DNA from: CAUZIZ01 sp965218775
GTDB lineage: Bacteria > Acidobacteriota > UBA6911 > RPQK01 > JAJDTT01
Assembly (NCBI GenBank): GCA_965218775.1
Contig: CBDCLS010000006.1
Span: 2,418,001 to 2,482,000 of the forward strand
Direction of reading: 5' to 3'
DNA length: 64,000 nt
Below the pieces are notes generated by a model. The model was not told the DNA's origin, made no database searches, and saw only the letters and a list, made by a program, of their open reading frames with translations. Position numbers and translations under genes: made by a program. Each line of letters begins with the position of its first letter. Positions within the stretch are counted from its first letter, which is position 1. Below are positions 17,362 to 26,749 of this stretch, piece after piece.

Positions 17362-19287
17362 ATGAATGAGGAAAATTTACAGGAAAACGAGACCGTCCCG
17401 GCCGGAGCGCTGCCACCCTGGACAATCGGCGACTTGCCCAAACCGCCGAGTCTGGGTTGGCGCAGTTGGACAGCGCTAATTGGTCCAGGCGTGCTGATGG
17501 CCGGGGCCTCGATCGGCTCCGGCGAGTGGCTGGCTGGACCAGGTGTGACGGCCCAGTACGGTAGCACGCTGCTGTGGGTGGCAACCTTGAGCATCGTGGC
17601 CCAGGTCTTCTGCAACCTGGAGTTCATGCGCTACGCGATGTACTGTGGCGAACCGATCCAGGTTGGCGCCCTCCGGACCAAGCCGGGACCCAAGGTCTGG
17701 ACCGTCTTCTACGCGCTGTTGGAGTTCGGGCATATCTGGCCCTTCAATGTCGCCAGCGCGTCGGTTGCTGTTGCCGCGATCATGCTGGGCCACCTGCCGA
17801 GGGCTGGCGACAGCGGATTCGTGCATGTTCTGAGCTGCGTTCTGTTCCTGATCGCTTTCATCCCCCTCATTTTCGGCGGAACAGTTTACAAGACGCTGGA
17901 GCGGATCATGACCGGAAAGCTGGTCATCGTCTTGATCTTCCTCTGTTTCGTGGGCGCTTTTCTGATTTCGGAGCGGACGATGAGCGAAGTCTTCACTGGC
18001 TTCCTCCGCTTTGGTCAGATCCCCTTGCGGGCCAGTACCATCGTCGATGGCCGGCATTTCACGCTTACCGAACGAGAGGGAGAGGTGTCCTACACCGTGC
18101 GCGGCACAGTCGAAGCGACGGGAACGGTCGTCACCGAGTTCCGCGTAGGGGAGGAGGTGTACAAGATCAGCGCGCCGATTCCTCCCGAACAGGAGCAGCG
18201 CCATCGGCAAATGGTAGCCCGTGCTGAGGAACTGGCGCAGCCGGAGCGATTCTTCGTCGAAGAAGTGGAAGGGCAGGTTGCCCTGATCCTGGAAGGCAGT
18301 ATCGACAAGAACGACCGCAGCTGGATCCTCGAGCGGGTCTCTGTAAGGGATCAGGACGGCCAGCATACCTACCAACAGCTGGCTGATATACCGGACGAGG
18401 CGATACGAGAGAAAGCACGTGAACTGGCCGAAACCCAGGGTGTCCGTCGGGTTCAGCTGATCGGATACGTTCACGAGAAAGGGCGGCTGCCGAATCTGGA
18501 TTGGGCGATTATTGCGACCTTCGCCGCGATCGCTGGGGCAGGGGGGCTGACAAACGTGCTGCTGTCCAACTATGCGCGGGACAAGGGTTGGGGCATGGGA
18601 GCCAACGTGGGCGCCATCGCCAGCGCAGTGGGTGGTAGGACCGTTGCCCTCTCGCACGTAGGCCAGGTGTTCCGCCCCACCGAGCAGAACCTGAGTCGGT
18701 GGCGTGGTTGGATGCGGCATATCGTTCGCGACCAGGCCGCGGTCTGGATGGTGTGCTGCTTCATCGGTATGGCGCTGCCCTGCATGATGTCCTTGGAATT
18801 TATCCGCAACGCCCCGGTCTCAGGAATTCGCGTGGCCGGCATGACGGCCGAAGGAATCGACTACCGATATCCCGGTTACGGTTTATGGCTGGTGACGCTT
18901 TTGGTCGGTTTTCTGATCTTGTATCCGGGTCAGATCATGTCGGGTGACTCGATCCCCCGACGCTGGTGCGACATCATCTGGACGGCCAGTTCCCGTGCCC
19001 GTCGCCTGAGCCCTGAGAAGGTGAAGCATCTTTACTACGGACTCATGTTGCTGATGGGGGTGTGGGGACTGCTGGTCCTGATGTTCTTGGAGCCCCTTAC
19101 CATACTCAAGATCGGAGGCGTGTCGATGAATGTGGGCCTGGGTGCCTCAGCTCTTCATGCTCTGTATGTAAACTGCACGCTGCTGCCCCCGGAGGTACGA
19201 CCCAACTGGTTCATGCGAATAGGAGTCGTCTTTTGCGGCCTCTTCTTTTTCAGTATCAGTGGGATTGTGTTGGTGTCGCTGCTATGA
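17362..19287 (+). CDS. Nramp-related membrane transporter with large soluble insertion and altered metal motif
   Basis: This 641-residue protein has the Nramp/LeuT-like arrangement: helix 1 at about residues 34-55 and further helices to about 210, then a hydrophilic insertion of ~150 residues (about 220-370), then the remaining helices. Canonical Nramp proteins bind metal through D-P-G-N in helix 1; here the equivalent stretch reads I-G-S-G-E-W, so the metal-binding Asp and Asn are not conserved and the substrate is uncertain. The start at ATG 17362 follows tRNA-Ser(GGA); the frame stays open back through the tRNA but that part is not coding. The gene ends just before the repeat/MITE composite at 19317. 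Confidence 0.75.
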   Translation: MNEENLQENETVPAGALPPWTIGDLPKPPSLGWRSWTALIGPGVLMAGASIGSGEWLAGPGVTAQYGSTLLWVATLSIVAQVFCNLEFMRYAMYCGEPIQVGALRTKPGPKVWTVFYALLEFGHIWPFNVASASVAVAAIMLGHLPRAGDSGFVHVLSCVLFLIAFIPLIFGGTVYKTLERIMTGKLVIVLIFLCFVGAFLISERTMSEVFTGFLRFGQIPLRASTIVDGRHFTLTEREGEVSYTVRGTVEATGTVVTEFRVGEEVYKISAPIPPEQEQRHRQMVARAEELAQPERFFVEEVEGQVALILEGSIDKNDRSWILERVSVRDQDGQHTYQQLADIPDEAIREKARELAETQGVRRVQLIGYVHEKGRLPNLDWAIIATFAAIAGAGGLTNVLLSNYARDKGWGMGANVGAIASAVGGRTVALSHVGQVFRPTEQNLSRWRGWMRHIVRDQAAVWMVCCFIGMALPCMMSLEFIRNAPVSGIRVAGMTAEGIDYRYPGYGLWLVTLLVGFLILYPGQIMSGDSIPRRWCDIIWTASSRARRLSPEKVKHLYYGLMLLMGVWGLLVLMFLEPLTILKIGGVSMNVGLGASALHALYVNCTLLPPEVRPNWFMRIGVVFCGLFFFSISGIVLVSLL

Positions 19288-19316
19288 ACCGTTTTCGGAC
19301 TTGGGGATATGGTGCT

Positions 19317-19655
19317 GTTGTCCAGCTCTCTCCTCGGAGGCTGGCCTCTTATTGCTATACAGAGCGTCTTAAGTCTACGGTGACGTTTGCAGAGGGGGCT
19401 TGTGAGGCGAGGTCAAGGCGGAAGGAGAAAGTCGATGCCTGGCCATCTTCGACGACGACCCACGCAGAGATCGTCCACAACCCCCCTCTGCCCTGCGGGT
19501 GGCGACGGGACGGGCCGATGGCTTTGTCGCTCCTCCTCTACGATACCAAGCATCGCCTCGTCGTCGCTTCGCGCCCTCGACCCGTCGCGCTCGCCACAAA
19601 CGTTACCGTAGACTTAAGACGCTCTGTATAACAGGTCAAGTCATTCGCGGCTCTG
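19317..19655. repeat. 66-bp dispersed repeat split by MITE copy 3
   Basis: The left part (19317-19357) and right part (19629-19655) together match the uninterrupted copies at 4087-4152 (minus) and 29499-29564. Between them lies the 271 bp MITE bounded by TA on both sides. This gives a direct filled versus empty site comparison. Confidence 0.75.
19358..19628. mobile_element. MITE-like inverted-repeat element, copy 3
   Basis: The 271 bp element is almost identical to copy 2 (5585-5855). Its ends TACAGAGCG...CGCTCTGTA are flanked by a TA duplication at 19356-19357 and 19629-19630, and it sits inside another repeat. The long terminal stem, nested hairpins and absence of a transposase gene point to a trans-mobilised element. 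Confidence 0.85.
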
Positions 19656-19718
19656 ATGATAGGAGCTGTTTCGGGGCTTCCGTCCCTGATGGGTGTCCCA
19701 GGATGGGGAGATAACTGA

Positions 19719-20933
19719 TTGACTGCACAAACCTTCTCCTTTGAAGATCTCTTTTCCGCTTCCATTCCGATGGAGCCTGGAAGTCGCCAGGCTCATCCCC
19801 GGAGCCGCTACGACTTCGGCGTCGCCTATCCCGATCCCGATTCGCTGCCCTTGGCCGAGCTGGCCGAAGCGCTCAGGGTTGGGCTCGAGGAGGAGGGAAG
19901 GGATCTGGCGCTCTACCCTCATCCCCAGGGATATCCCCCTCTTCGCGAGTACCTGGCTGAGAAATTGGCCCGGGACCGGAAGTTGTCGGTTTCCGCCGAA
20001 GATATCATGCTGGGAGAGGGATCCAGCCAGCCGAACCACATGATCATCGAAGCCCTGGTTGATCCAGGCGATGTCGTCCTTACGGAGGATTTCACCTACC
20101 CCGGAACCCTCGGTTTTCTGAGACGCTTTCGGGCCGATATCCGTGGCGTTAGCTGTGATGGCGAAGGCATGCTTCCGGACTCTCTGGAAGCAGTGTTGGG
20201 ACGAGTCCTTTCGGAAGGCCGCAGGGTCAAGCTGATCTATACCATCCCTACGTTCCAGAATCCGCAGGGGTGGGTCATGAGTTTGGAGCGCCGGAAGGCC
20301 GTGCTGGAGCTGGCTCTCCGTCACCGGCTTCCAATCCTGGAGGATGACTGCTACGTCGATCTCCGCTTCGAGGGAGAGCCAGTGGACTCGATTGCCTCGC
20401 TGAACTCGGAAGCGGTTATCTACGTGGGTTCCTTCTCGAAGATCATAGGTCCGGGAATGCGCTTGGGCTACCTCGCAGGACCCTCACAGTTGTTAGATCG
20501 GATCGCTGCCATCAGGAGTGGATCGGGAGTCAGCCAGTTCGGAGCTTTGGCAGTTCATCGTTTCGCCCTCAGTGGCCTGGATGAACATGTCAGCCATATC
20601 AACCAGATCCTGCGCGGCAAACGGGATGCCATGCTAGACGCACTGACCGATTCCTTCGGCTCCTGCTTTGGGTCCGAAGCGTCCTGGAGCCGCCCGTCGG
20701 GTGGGCTCTTCATCTGGCTCTCGATGCCTGCGGGAACTGACACTGCCAGAGTAGCAGAGAGGGCCTCACGAGAGGGCATCCTCTTTCTCCCGGGGGTGCA
20801 CCTTTCCCCTGATGGTAAGTCGGGTCACAATCGAGCCAGGCTCTGCTTTGGTTATAACCGTCCCCAGGAGATCGTCGAGGGAATCGCGCGCCTTTCAGAA
20901 GTCTTTCAGAAGGAGGGTGTGGCCGCCCTTTGA
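19719..20933 (+). CDS. PLP-dependent class I/II aminotransferase (2-aminoadipate/LysN-like)
   Basis: The 404-residue fold-type I enzyme has Y-P-H-P-Q-G near residue 67, the N-P-x-G-like motif F-Q-N-P-Q-G (about 184), D-D-C-Y (about 208) and S-F-S-K (about 237), whose Lys would bind pyridoxal phosphate. A late Arg (A-R-L-C-F-G) would hold the carboxylate. This resembles the aminotransferase domain of MocR-like and 2-aminoadipate aminotransferases, without the GntR regulator domain. The TTG start is supported by GGGGAG about nine bases upstream. Substrate cannot be read from sequence. Confidence 0.85.
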   Translation: MTAQTFSFEDLFSASIPMEPGSRQAHPRSRYDFGVAYPDPDSLPLAELAEALRVGLEEEGRDLALYPHPQGYPPLREYLAEKLARDRKLSVSAEDIMLGEGSSQPNHMIIEALVDPGDVVLTEDFTYPGTLGFLRRFRADIRGVSCDGEGMLPDSLEAVLGRVLSEGRRVKLIYTIPTFQNPQGWVMSLERRKAVLELALRHRLPILEDDCYVDLRFEGEPVDSIASLNSEAVIYVGSFSKIIGPGMRLGYLAGPSQLLDRIAAIRSGSGVSQFGALAVHRFALSGLDEHVSHINQILRGKRDAMLDALTDSFGSCFGSEASWSRPSGGLFIWLSMPAGTDTARVAERASREGILFLPGVHLSPDGKSGHNRARLCFGYNRPQEIVEGIARLSEVFQKEGVAAL

Positions 20934-20966
20934 TCCTGATTGCTGACCTGCAACTTCATTGGCGAA

Positions 20967-21044
20967 CGTAGCTTTGGCCTCCAGGCCGAAGTCAATCTTC
21001 TTCCGAGCCTTGGCTCGGACGGCGGCCTGGAGCCCACCGCTACG
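20967..21044. repeat. Palindromic hairpin repeat A, copy 2
   Basis: CGTAGC...GCTACG outer arms enclose CTCCAGGCCG/CGGCCTGGAG and an inner CCGAGCC-TTGGCTCGG hairpin. It lies just after the aminotransferase stop and directly before a partial palindrome B. Confidence 0.85.
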
Positions 21045-21053
21045 CCGGACCCA

Positions 21054-21098
21054 AAGTTTCCTTGTGGATGATCCGGCTCGCAGCCGGGGGCTAACTTC
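21054..21098. repeat. Palindromic repeat B, partial
   Basis: An AAGTTTC arm is followed by the inner hairpin CCGGCTCGCAGCCGG; the right arm is degraded (TAACTTCGAG). It is adjacent to repeat A copy 2. Confidence 0.5.
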
Positions 21099-21168
21099 GA
21101 GAATCCACGGTACAAGATACAAACAATCGACGATTATCCCCGACCATTGCCGATCCGTCGTCAGTCGA

Positions 21169-22722
21169 CTACTGGAAGCGGAAAGAGTACAGATCGGCAT
21201 CTTTGATCAGGAAGCGGAGACGAATCGCCTGGCCTGCTAGCTTTCCCAGCTCCGACCCTCTGTCCCAGGAGACGACTTGATCGATCTTGTCGCCGTAGAG
21301 CTCCACCGAGTTGGCCAGGCTATAGCCGCGGACGGGTGTTCCATCGGCGTCCAGTATCTCGACCCGGAGGCCTCCGGCTGCAGAGGTCGAGTAGTTGACG
21401 ATCAGCCGGTTTCCCTGAAACAGCAGCGGCTTGGTCAGAATCTCGCCACCCTGATAGGAGGCGTTGACCGAAACGAAGCCATCGGTTCTCAAGATACCTC
21501 TGCGCAAGTGGACTGACGGAAGACGAAAGTGCCGCAGCACATAGACCGCTATTTCGGTTGGCCCAGCAGCTACGATTCCCCTTGCCACGTAGTTGTTTCG
21601 ATCGGTCCAGTTGAGAGGATCCGGACCCGGTCGAACGAAGGCTTCCAGATATCGTTTCCAGTGCAGGCCGTCCCTGCTCACCATGAACACCGAATCGGAG
21701 AGCCCTTTCCCGCGGAGCCGATCGTAGACGCGGGGCAGCTCCGAGTGTCGAAAGGGCATGAAACGCTTGGGGAATGCCAAGTAGAGGTGGGGTGCCCTGA
21801 AATAGGGTATGGCGGAGAAGGTGTAGAGCTGATCGGGAGGGGCGTCTCCCATATCGATCCATTCGGGATAGGTCCAGTTGGCGAAGTCGGTTGAAGTCGA
21901 TCGTCTAACGGTACGGATTCTCTCCCCACGCCCTGGAGCCAGATACATGTCTCGGATGTAGGCGACGTACTGTTTCAAGAGTGGGTCCCAGAAGATGACG
22001 TTATGGCTATCGAAGCCGTTGATCATGGGCTTATGGGTGATGCTGCGCAGGATCATTGGCTTCTCGGCCTTTGGTTTCCAGTGCACTCCGTCGGCGGAAA
22101 CCAGGGCGTAGAGGCCCCGATTGATACCGCCCACACCCTTGTAGCGCTCCGAAGCCGGCGCATCGGGGTTGGTGTCGCGAAAGGCGAAAAAATTACTGAC
22201 GGGACTCCCCCAGTCGCCCTCTTCGCCGGTAAGGATGATGTTGTTTTCCTTGCTGCCTTCGTATTCGTACAGTCCCAGTTTCGGGCGGGTCCAGTTGATG
22301 CCGTCCTCGCTTTCCGCATAACAGGTGTTCATCAACCACCCTTCGCCGCTGGCGGGAGTATCCCCGCCACCGACGCAGCGGTAGTACATACGATAGATAT
22401 CTTCGTCCTTGAATACCGTGATGTAGTGGTTTCCAGGGCCTTCCCAGTCTGCGTCGAATTTCAGCACCGGCTCGGAGAGCTGCGGTCGATGCAGCCGCAA
22501 CGACACATCACTCATACTGTCGATGAGGTATTCGTCCACGAAAAGCTCCAGGCGTGAACCAATATCCACTGTCTCGGTGGGAATGGTTTGCCCTCCCTGC
22601 ACCCTGAAAGCCGCACTGAAAATGAGGAGCAATCCTGCGAGAGTACGCAAGGACCTGAGGGCAAGCGGTCTTGGCAGGCCTGGATGGAGTTGCCATTTCG
22701 GCGTGGGCCGGTCTGCTTTCAT
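21169..22722 (-). CDS. Secreted five-bladed beta-propeller, glycosidase-like protein
   Basis: The 517-residue protein has a long basic N-terminal region followed by a hydrophobic export signal (about residues 22-43). The body has repeated D-G-x-x-W-x-R/K motifs (D-G-I-N-W-T-R, D-G-V-H-W-K-P, D-G-L-H-W-K-R), the sign of propeller blades as in GH32/43/62/130-like proteins. E-L-F-V-D-E-Y at about residue 60 is a common start of this family in environmental bacteria. No catalytic residues can be assigned with confidence. A role in polysaccharide breakdown is inferred from the sugar-transport genes downstream on the other strand. Confidence 0.65.
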   Translation of the reverse strand: MKADRPTPKWQLHPGLPRPLALRSLRTLAGLLLIFSAAFRVQGGQTIPTETVDIGSRLELFVDEYLIDSMSDVSLRLHRPQLSEPVLKFDADWEGPGNHYITVFKDEDIYRMYYRCVGGGDTPASGEGWLMNTCYAESEDGINWTRPKLGLYEYEGSKENNIILTGEEGDWGSPVSNFFAFRDTNPDAPASERYKGVGGINRGLYALVSADGVHWKPKAEKPMILRSITHKPMINGFDSHNVIFWDPLLKQYVAYIRDMYLAPGRGERIRTVRRSTSTDFANWTYPEWIDMGDAPPDQLYTFSAIPYFRAPHLYLAFPKRFMPFRHSELPRVYDRLRGKGLSDSVFMVSRDGLHWKRYLEAFVRPGPDPLNWTDRNNYVARGIVAAGPTEIAVYVLRHFRLPSVHLRRGILRTDGFVSVNASYQGGEILTKPLLFQGNRLIVNYSTSAAGGLRVEILDADGTPVRGYSLANSVELYGDKIDQVVSWDRGSELGKLAGQAIRLRFLIKDADLYSFRFQ

Positions 22723-22960
22723 TAGGGTCTACTCCTTCTCGTATATCCTGAGCATCATTCTCTGGCCAATTCGACGGGAGCCGGACGTCGCCACCGCGTG
22801 TGTCTCCCTGCTACCATGACAAGTGCCCTTCGATTTGATCGGTGATCGTGGCCTTTGCCCGAACGATGATGTGCTTTTGCTGCTGGAGAGTCAAACCGAC
22901 TCAAAAGCGGTGTGAATCTTGCTGAGTGGGTGGTAACATACGCGTACGGGAGGTAGCCCA

Positions 22961-24067
22961 ATGCCGAAGGAGAAGGATGAACTCAGTCGTCAAATCGATC
23001 TCCGCATCCTCTTGCTGTTTCTCGTTTTGGGGATACCTCCTCTAGTTGTGGGCCATCTACTCCTGGTCAGTAGTGCGCGCACGAGCTATAGAAACGTCAT
23101 CAGCTCCCATTTTAGCCGTAGCGCTGACCACACCCAGATCCGGCTGGTAGATTATCTAGAGCGAATAAGCAACCAGGTGGCCAACATCGGGAGGGTGCCA
23201 GAAGTCCTGGATGAGGTGCGGAGCGCCAATCAGCAGCCGCTCGATCTAGCGGAGTTCAACTTGAGGGTGGAGGAGATCGAGAGCGAGTGGGCGGGAACTG
23301 ATCCTATCTACTCGAAATTCCAGAGAGGATTGCTCGAAAACTCTGCCTCGCAGTTTCTGCGGGAATTCAACAACGTATTTACGGCCTTTCGGGAGATTAT
23401 GGTCACGGACCAACGCGGGAGAGTGGTTGCGGCGAGCAACAAGAGCGGCGACTACTTTCAAGCTGACGAGACCTGGTGGCAGCGTACCCATCTGGAAGGC
23501 CAGGGTAAGCGTTACGTCAGCGGAATCCAGTTTGACGAGAACGCAAACGTCTATGGTATGGAGATCGCTGAGCCGATCAGAGAGTCCGGGGGCGGTGAAG
23601 TGATTGGGATTGTCAAGGTGATTGTCGACAGCCATGAAATCTCTTCCCTGATGGATTCGACCCAACTCGGCGGAGACACTCGGGCTCTCCTGATTGCGGC
23701 CGATGGTTCGGATATCCTTGGTCCACTGAGAGTAGTGGGGTATCGATTCCCTGAAGGCTTTCAGATCTCCAGTCTCGAACATTTGTCGGTAGAAGCAACA
23801 CAGATATTGGCCCTGCCGCAGGAGGAACGTGAGGTTTTTGTGGGATTGCCTCAGTTTCGCATCAAGGATCTCATCCCTGACTTGGATTGGTACGTGGTCA
23901 TCAATGGGTCATACGATGAGGTCTTCGCTCCCTTTCAGAATCTCAACACCTGGTTTATCTATATTGTCATCGGCAGTTTGGTTCTGGTTGTTATCCTGGC
24001 TATCGCCTTTTCGCGGATCCTGTCCAAACCTGTGATAGCATCCGATCCGCACCTCGAAAGGCTTTGA
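22961..24067 (+). CDS. Membrane dCache-type sensor lacking an output domain
   Basis: The 368-residue protein has transmembrane helix 1 (about residues 16-36), a ~290-residue periplasmic region with the dCache pattern D-x-x-G-R-V-V-A-A-S, W-W-Q-R and Y-G-M-E-I-A-E-P-I, and helix 2 (about 328-350). It ends only some 15 residues after the second helix (S-R-I-L-S-K-P-V-I), where a HAMP domain would be expected to begin. No HAMP, kinase, GGDEF or methyl-accepting part follows in any frame. A remnant of the IS1380-like MITE lies 40 bases downstream, so the gene was probably truncated. It precedes the ABC sugar transporter. Confidence 0.7.
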   Translation: MPKEKDELSRQIDLRILLLFLVLGIPPLVVGHLLLVSSARTSYRNVISSHFSRSADHTQIRLVDYLERISNQVANIGRVPEVLDEVRSANQQPLDLAEFNLRVEEIESEWAGTDPIYSKFQRGLLENSASQFLREFNNVFTAFREIMVTDQRGRVVAASNKSGDYFQADETWWQRTHLEGQGKRYVSGIQFDENANVYGMEIAEPIRESGGGEVIGIVKVIVDSHEISSLMDSTQLGGDTRALLIAADGSDILGPLRVVGYRFPEGFQISSLEHLSVEATQILALPQEEREVFVGLPQFRIKDLIPDLDWYVVINGSYDEVFAPFQNLNTWFIYIVIGSLVLVVILAIAFSRILSKPVIASDPHLERL

Positions 24068-24107
24068 ACTCTACCAAGTTGACGGCGTCGTTCTAAAGGA
24101 ATCCCTG

Positions 24108-24149
24108 CCAGGACGGTGCCTACGACGCCTCGGGTGTGAGAGATCCGGG
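24108..24149. mobile_element. Remnant right half of IS1380-like MITE
   Basis: CCAGGACGG and then GGGTGTGAGAGATCCGGG followed by CTAG match the right part of the 9859-10033 element and its target flank with a few substitutions. The left half is missing. Confidence 0.5.
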
Positions 24150-24206
24150 CTAGAGGGCCAGTTGCATGAAGTGTGTTGGCGTCAGACCTTATGGAGGGAG
24201 GCACTC

Positions 24207-25211
24207 ATGACGAGACCTTTATTTGTGGCAGTTCTTCTGGGTCTTCCGTTGCTCGTGGCCTGCGGTGAGCCACCGCATTCCGAAAGCGAGGGAGGGACTC
24301 AATACATCCTGGCAGTCATACCGAAGGGGACGACTCATGAATTCTGGAAGAGTATTCATGCCGGTGCAATCAAGGCCTCCCGGGAGTTCTCCGAGTCGGG
24401 AACTCCGGTTCAGATTCACTGGAGCGGGCCACTCCGCGAGGATGACAAGGAACAGCAGATCCAGGTGGTGGAGAGCTTCATCAGCCGTGGCGTTCGCGGC
24501 TTCGTTCTCGCTCCCTTGGACGATAGGGCTCTGGTCAGACCGGTAGAAGAAGCCGCCCAAGCGGGGATTCCTACGGTCATTATTGACTCAGGACTCGACT
24601 CGAAGGCGATCGTGAGCTTCGTGGCCACCGACAACCGTAAAGGTGGGGAGCTGGGCGCTCGGCGGCTTGGAGAGTTACTCAAGGGCAAGGGCAAGGTGAT
24701 CCTCATGCGTTATTCGGAGGGCTCGGCAAGTACGCACAACCGGGAAGAAGGGTTTCTGGCGGTCATGGAGTCGGAGTTCCCCGGTATCCAGGTCATCTCA
24801 TCCGACCAGTACGCGGGGGCCACTCGTGACACGGCCAAGCGAACTGCCGAGAATCTCCTCAATCGCTTCGGAGATAAGATTGACGGGATTTTCTGCCCCA
24901 ACGAGTCTTCGGCGGCGGGGATGCTCCTGGCCTTGCAGGACTTCCGAAAGGCAGGAAAGATCAGGTTTGTGGGCTTCGACTGTAACGAAACCTTTATCCA
25001 GGCCATGCGCAAGGGCGATCTCCATGGGGTCGTGGTACAGGATCCGGTGAAGATGGGCTACCTGGGTGTGAAAACCATGGTGAAGCACCTGCAAGGAGAG
25101 CCGGTGGAGTCGAGGGTCGACACTGGTGTGGTGGTGGTTACGCCAGAGAATCTAGATGATCCGCAGATCCAAGAGCTCATCCGTCCTCCCTTGGATACGT
25201 ACCTGCGCTGA
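24207..25211 (+). CDS. Sugar ABC transporter substrate-binding lipoprotein (RbsB/periplasmic-binding-protein type I)
   Basis: The 334-residue protein has a lipoprotein signal with lipobox L-V-A-C (Cys19). The binding-protein fold shows I-P-K-G-T-T-H-E-F-W, G-F-V-L-A-P-L-D, I-D-S-G-L-D-S and F-V-A-T-D-N-R-K-G-G-E. The ATG at 24207 is preceded by GGAGGGAGG, which settles the start against an upstream GTG/ATG. It is the first gene of a binding protein-ATPase-permease operon (five bases to the next start). Family members bind pentoses, hexoses or inositol, and the ligand here is unknown. A close paralogue lies at 30255-31280. Confidence 0.9.
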   Translation: MTRPLFVAVLLGLPLLVACGEPPHSESEGGTQYILAVIPKGTTHEFWKSIHAGAIKASREFSESGTPVQIHWSGPLREDDKEQQIQVVESFISRGVRGFVLAPLDDRALVRPVEEAAQAGIPTVIIDSGLDSKAIVSFVATDNRKGGELGARRLGELLKGKGKVILMRYSEGSASTHNREEGFLAVMESEFPGIQVISSDQYAGATRDTAKRTAENLLNRFGDKIDGIFCPNESSAAGMLLALQDFRKAGKIRFVGFDCNETFIQAMRKGDLHGVVVQDPVKMGYLGVKTMVKHLQGEPVESRVDTGVVVVTPENLDDPQIQELIRPPLDTYLR

Positions 25212-25216
25212 GGCCT

Positions 25217-26749
25217 GTGACACCCGTTCTAAGGCTATCGGACATTCGTAAGCGGTTTGGTACTACTGTGGCCCTGGCGGGAGTGAACCTGGACCTGCGG
25301 CCTGGTGAAGTCCACGCGCTGATTGGGGAGAACGGAGCCGGCAAGAGCACGCTGATGAATGTGGTCGGCGGCGCATTTCCTCCAGACTCAGGCGGAATGG
25401 AGCTCGCCGGTGTCCCCTACCGGCCCTCCTCTCCCCGGGAGGCACGCCGTCAGGGCATCGCCTTCATCCATCAGGAGCTGTCGCTGTTTCCACACCTGAC
25501 CGTCTGGGAAAACATCCTCATAGGCATCGAAACCGCCCGTTCGGGATGGCTGGACAAGCAATCGTGTCGGCGTCGAGCCGGAGAATTCCTCGCGAACTTT
25601 CGACACCCAGAAATCGAGCTGGATCGGCCTTTGCTGGAACTGTCTATTGGAGCACGGCAGGTGGTCGAAATATGCCGTGCCCTGGCTCTTGAAGCCAGGA
25701 TCATTCTGATGGATGAGCCCACCAGCTCGCTGCAGCGCTCGGACGTAGATCGTCTTTTCAGCCTCATTCGCAGGCTGAGGGATGAGGATATCAGCATTAT
25801 CTACATCAGCCACTTTCTCAACGAGGTGCGCGAGGTTGCGGATCGGTATACGGTTCTCAGAGATGGACTCAGCGTGTCCACTGGCGATCTGACCTCGACT
25901 CCCGAGGAGACCTTGATCACCTTGATGGTGGGAAGACCGGTTCAGAATCTCTTTCCTCCGCGCACGTCCGGAGGATCCGGCGAGTTGATATTGGAAGTCA
26001 GGAATCTCCGGGCACCTCCGACTCTAAGGGATGCCAGTTTTCAGCTGTACCGGGGAGAGATACTGGGGATAGCAGGGCTGACGGGGTCAGGGAGGACCGA
26101 CATGGTCCGCGCTCTTTTCGGTCTCGAATCCCCGCACTCTGGGGAGGTGTTGGTTCGAGGCAAAAAACGGTCTCCGCAAGGGTTCACTCCCTTGAAATCA
26201 ATTCAAACCGGAATCGGATACCTGAGTGAGGATCGAAAAGAGGAGGGCTTGGCCCTAGCCCTCTCCTCCGCTGACAATGTCACCGTGACCCGTCTCGGTC
26301 CTTGTACGAGCTTCGGTTGGCTGAGAGAGGGTGCCCAGCACCGTCAGGCGCGCCAGCAGATGGACCTTGTTGGGGTCAAGGGGGGAGCCCCGGAGGACAC
26401 CGCCCAGAGCCTCTCCGGGGGCAATCAGCAGAAGCTGATCTTTGCCCGCTTGCTCCATCAGGAGGCGGACATCTTGCTTCTGGACGAGCCCACTCGCGGG
26501 ATCGACATTGGCAGCAAGGTTGAGATCTACCGACTGATTAGCCAGCTTGCAGCCTCCGGCAAGGCGGTCTTGATGGTCAGCTCCGACCTCCCGGAGCTCT
26601 TTGGCCTGTGCCACCGGCTGGCTGTAATGATACGTGGGCGGCTCGGCCCAGCCCGACCGGTAGAAGAATGGACCTCCGAATCGGTCCTGGAGGCTGCTCT
26701 GGGAACGGCCCGATCGGAACTTTCCGGACAAGACGATGCCAGGCTCTAA
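25217..26749 (+). CDS. Sugar ABC transporter ATPase with two nucleotide-binding domains (RbsA/MglA type)
   Basis: The 510-residue protein has the first Walker A G-E-N-G-A-G-K-S-T (37-45) and a matching Walker B with L-M-D-E-P-T. The second domain has the degenerate Walker A G-L-T-G-S-G-R-T usual for RbsA-type proteins, then L-S-G-G-N-Q-Q-K and L-L-D-E-P-T-R-G-I-D. It energises import by the permease encoded next, whose start overlaps its end by 14 bases. The GTG start five bases after the binding-protein stop has a weak GAGG. Confidence 0.93.
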   Translation: MTPVLRLSDIRKRFGTTVALAGVNLDLRPGEVHALIGENGAGKSTLMNVVGGAFPPDSGGMELAGVPYRPSSPREARRQGIAFIHQELSLFPHLTVWENILIGIETARSGWLDKQSCRRRAGEFLANFRHPEIELDRPLLELSIGARQVVEICRALALEARIILMDEPTSSLQRSDVDRLFSLIRRLRDEDISIIYISHFLNEVREVADRYTVLRDGLSVSTGDLTSTPEETLITLMVGRPVQNLFPPRTSGGSGELILEVRNLRAPPTLRDASFQLYRGEILGIAGLTGSGRTDMVRALFGLESPHSGEVLVRGKKRSPQGFTPLKSIQTGIGYLSEDRKEEGLALALSSADNVTVTRLGPCTSFGWLREGAQHRQARQQMDLVGVKGGAPEDTAQSLSGGNQQKLIFARLLHQEADILLLDEPTRGIDIGSKVEIYRLISQLAASGKAVLMVSSDLPELFGLCHRLAVMIRGRLGPARPVEEWTSESVLEAALGTARSELSGQDDARL

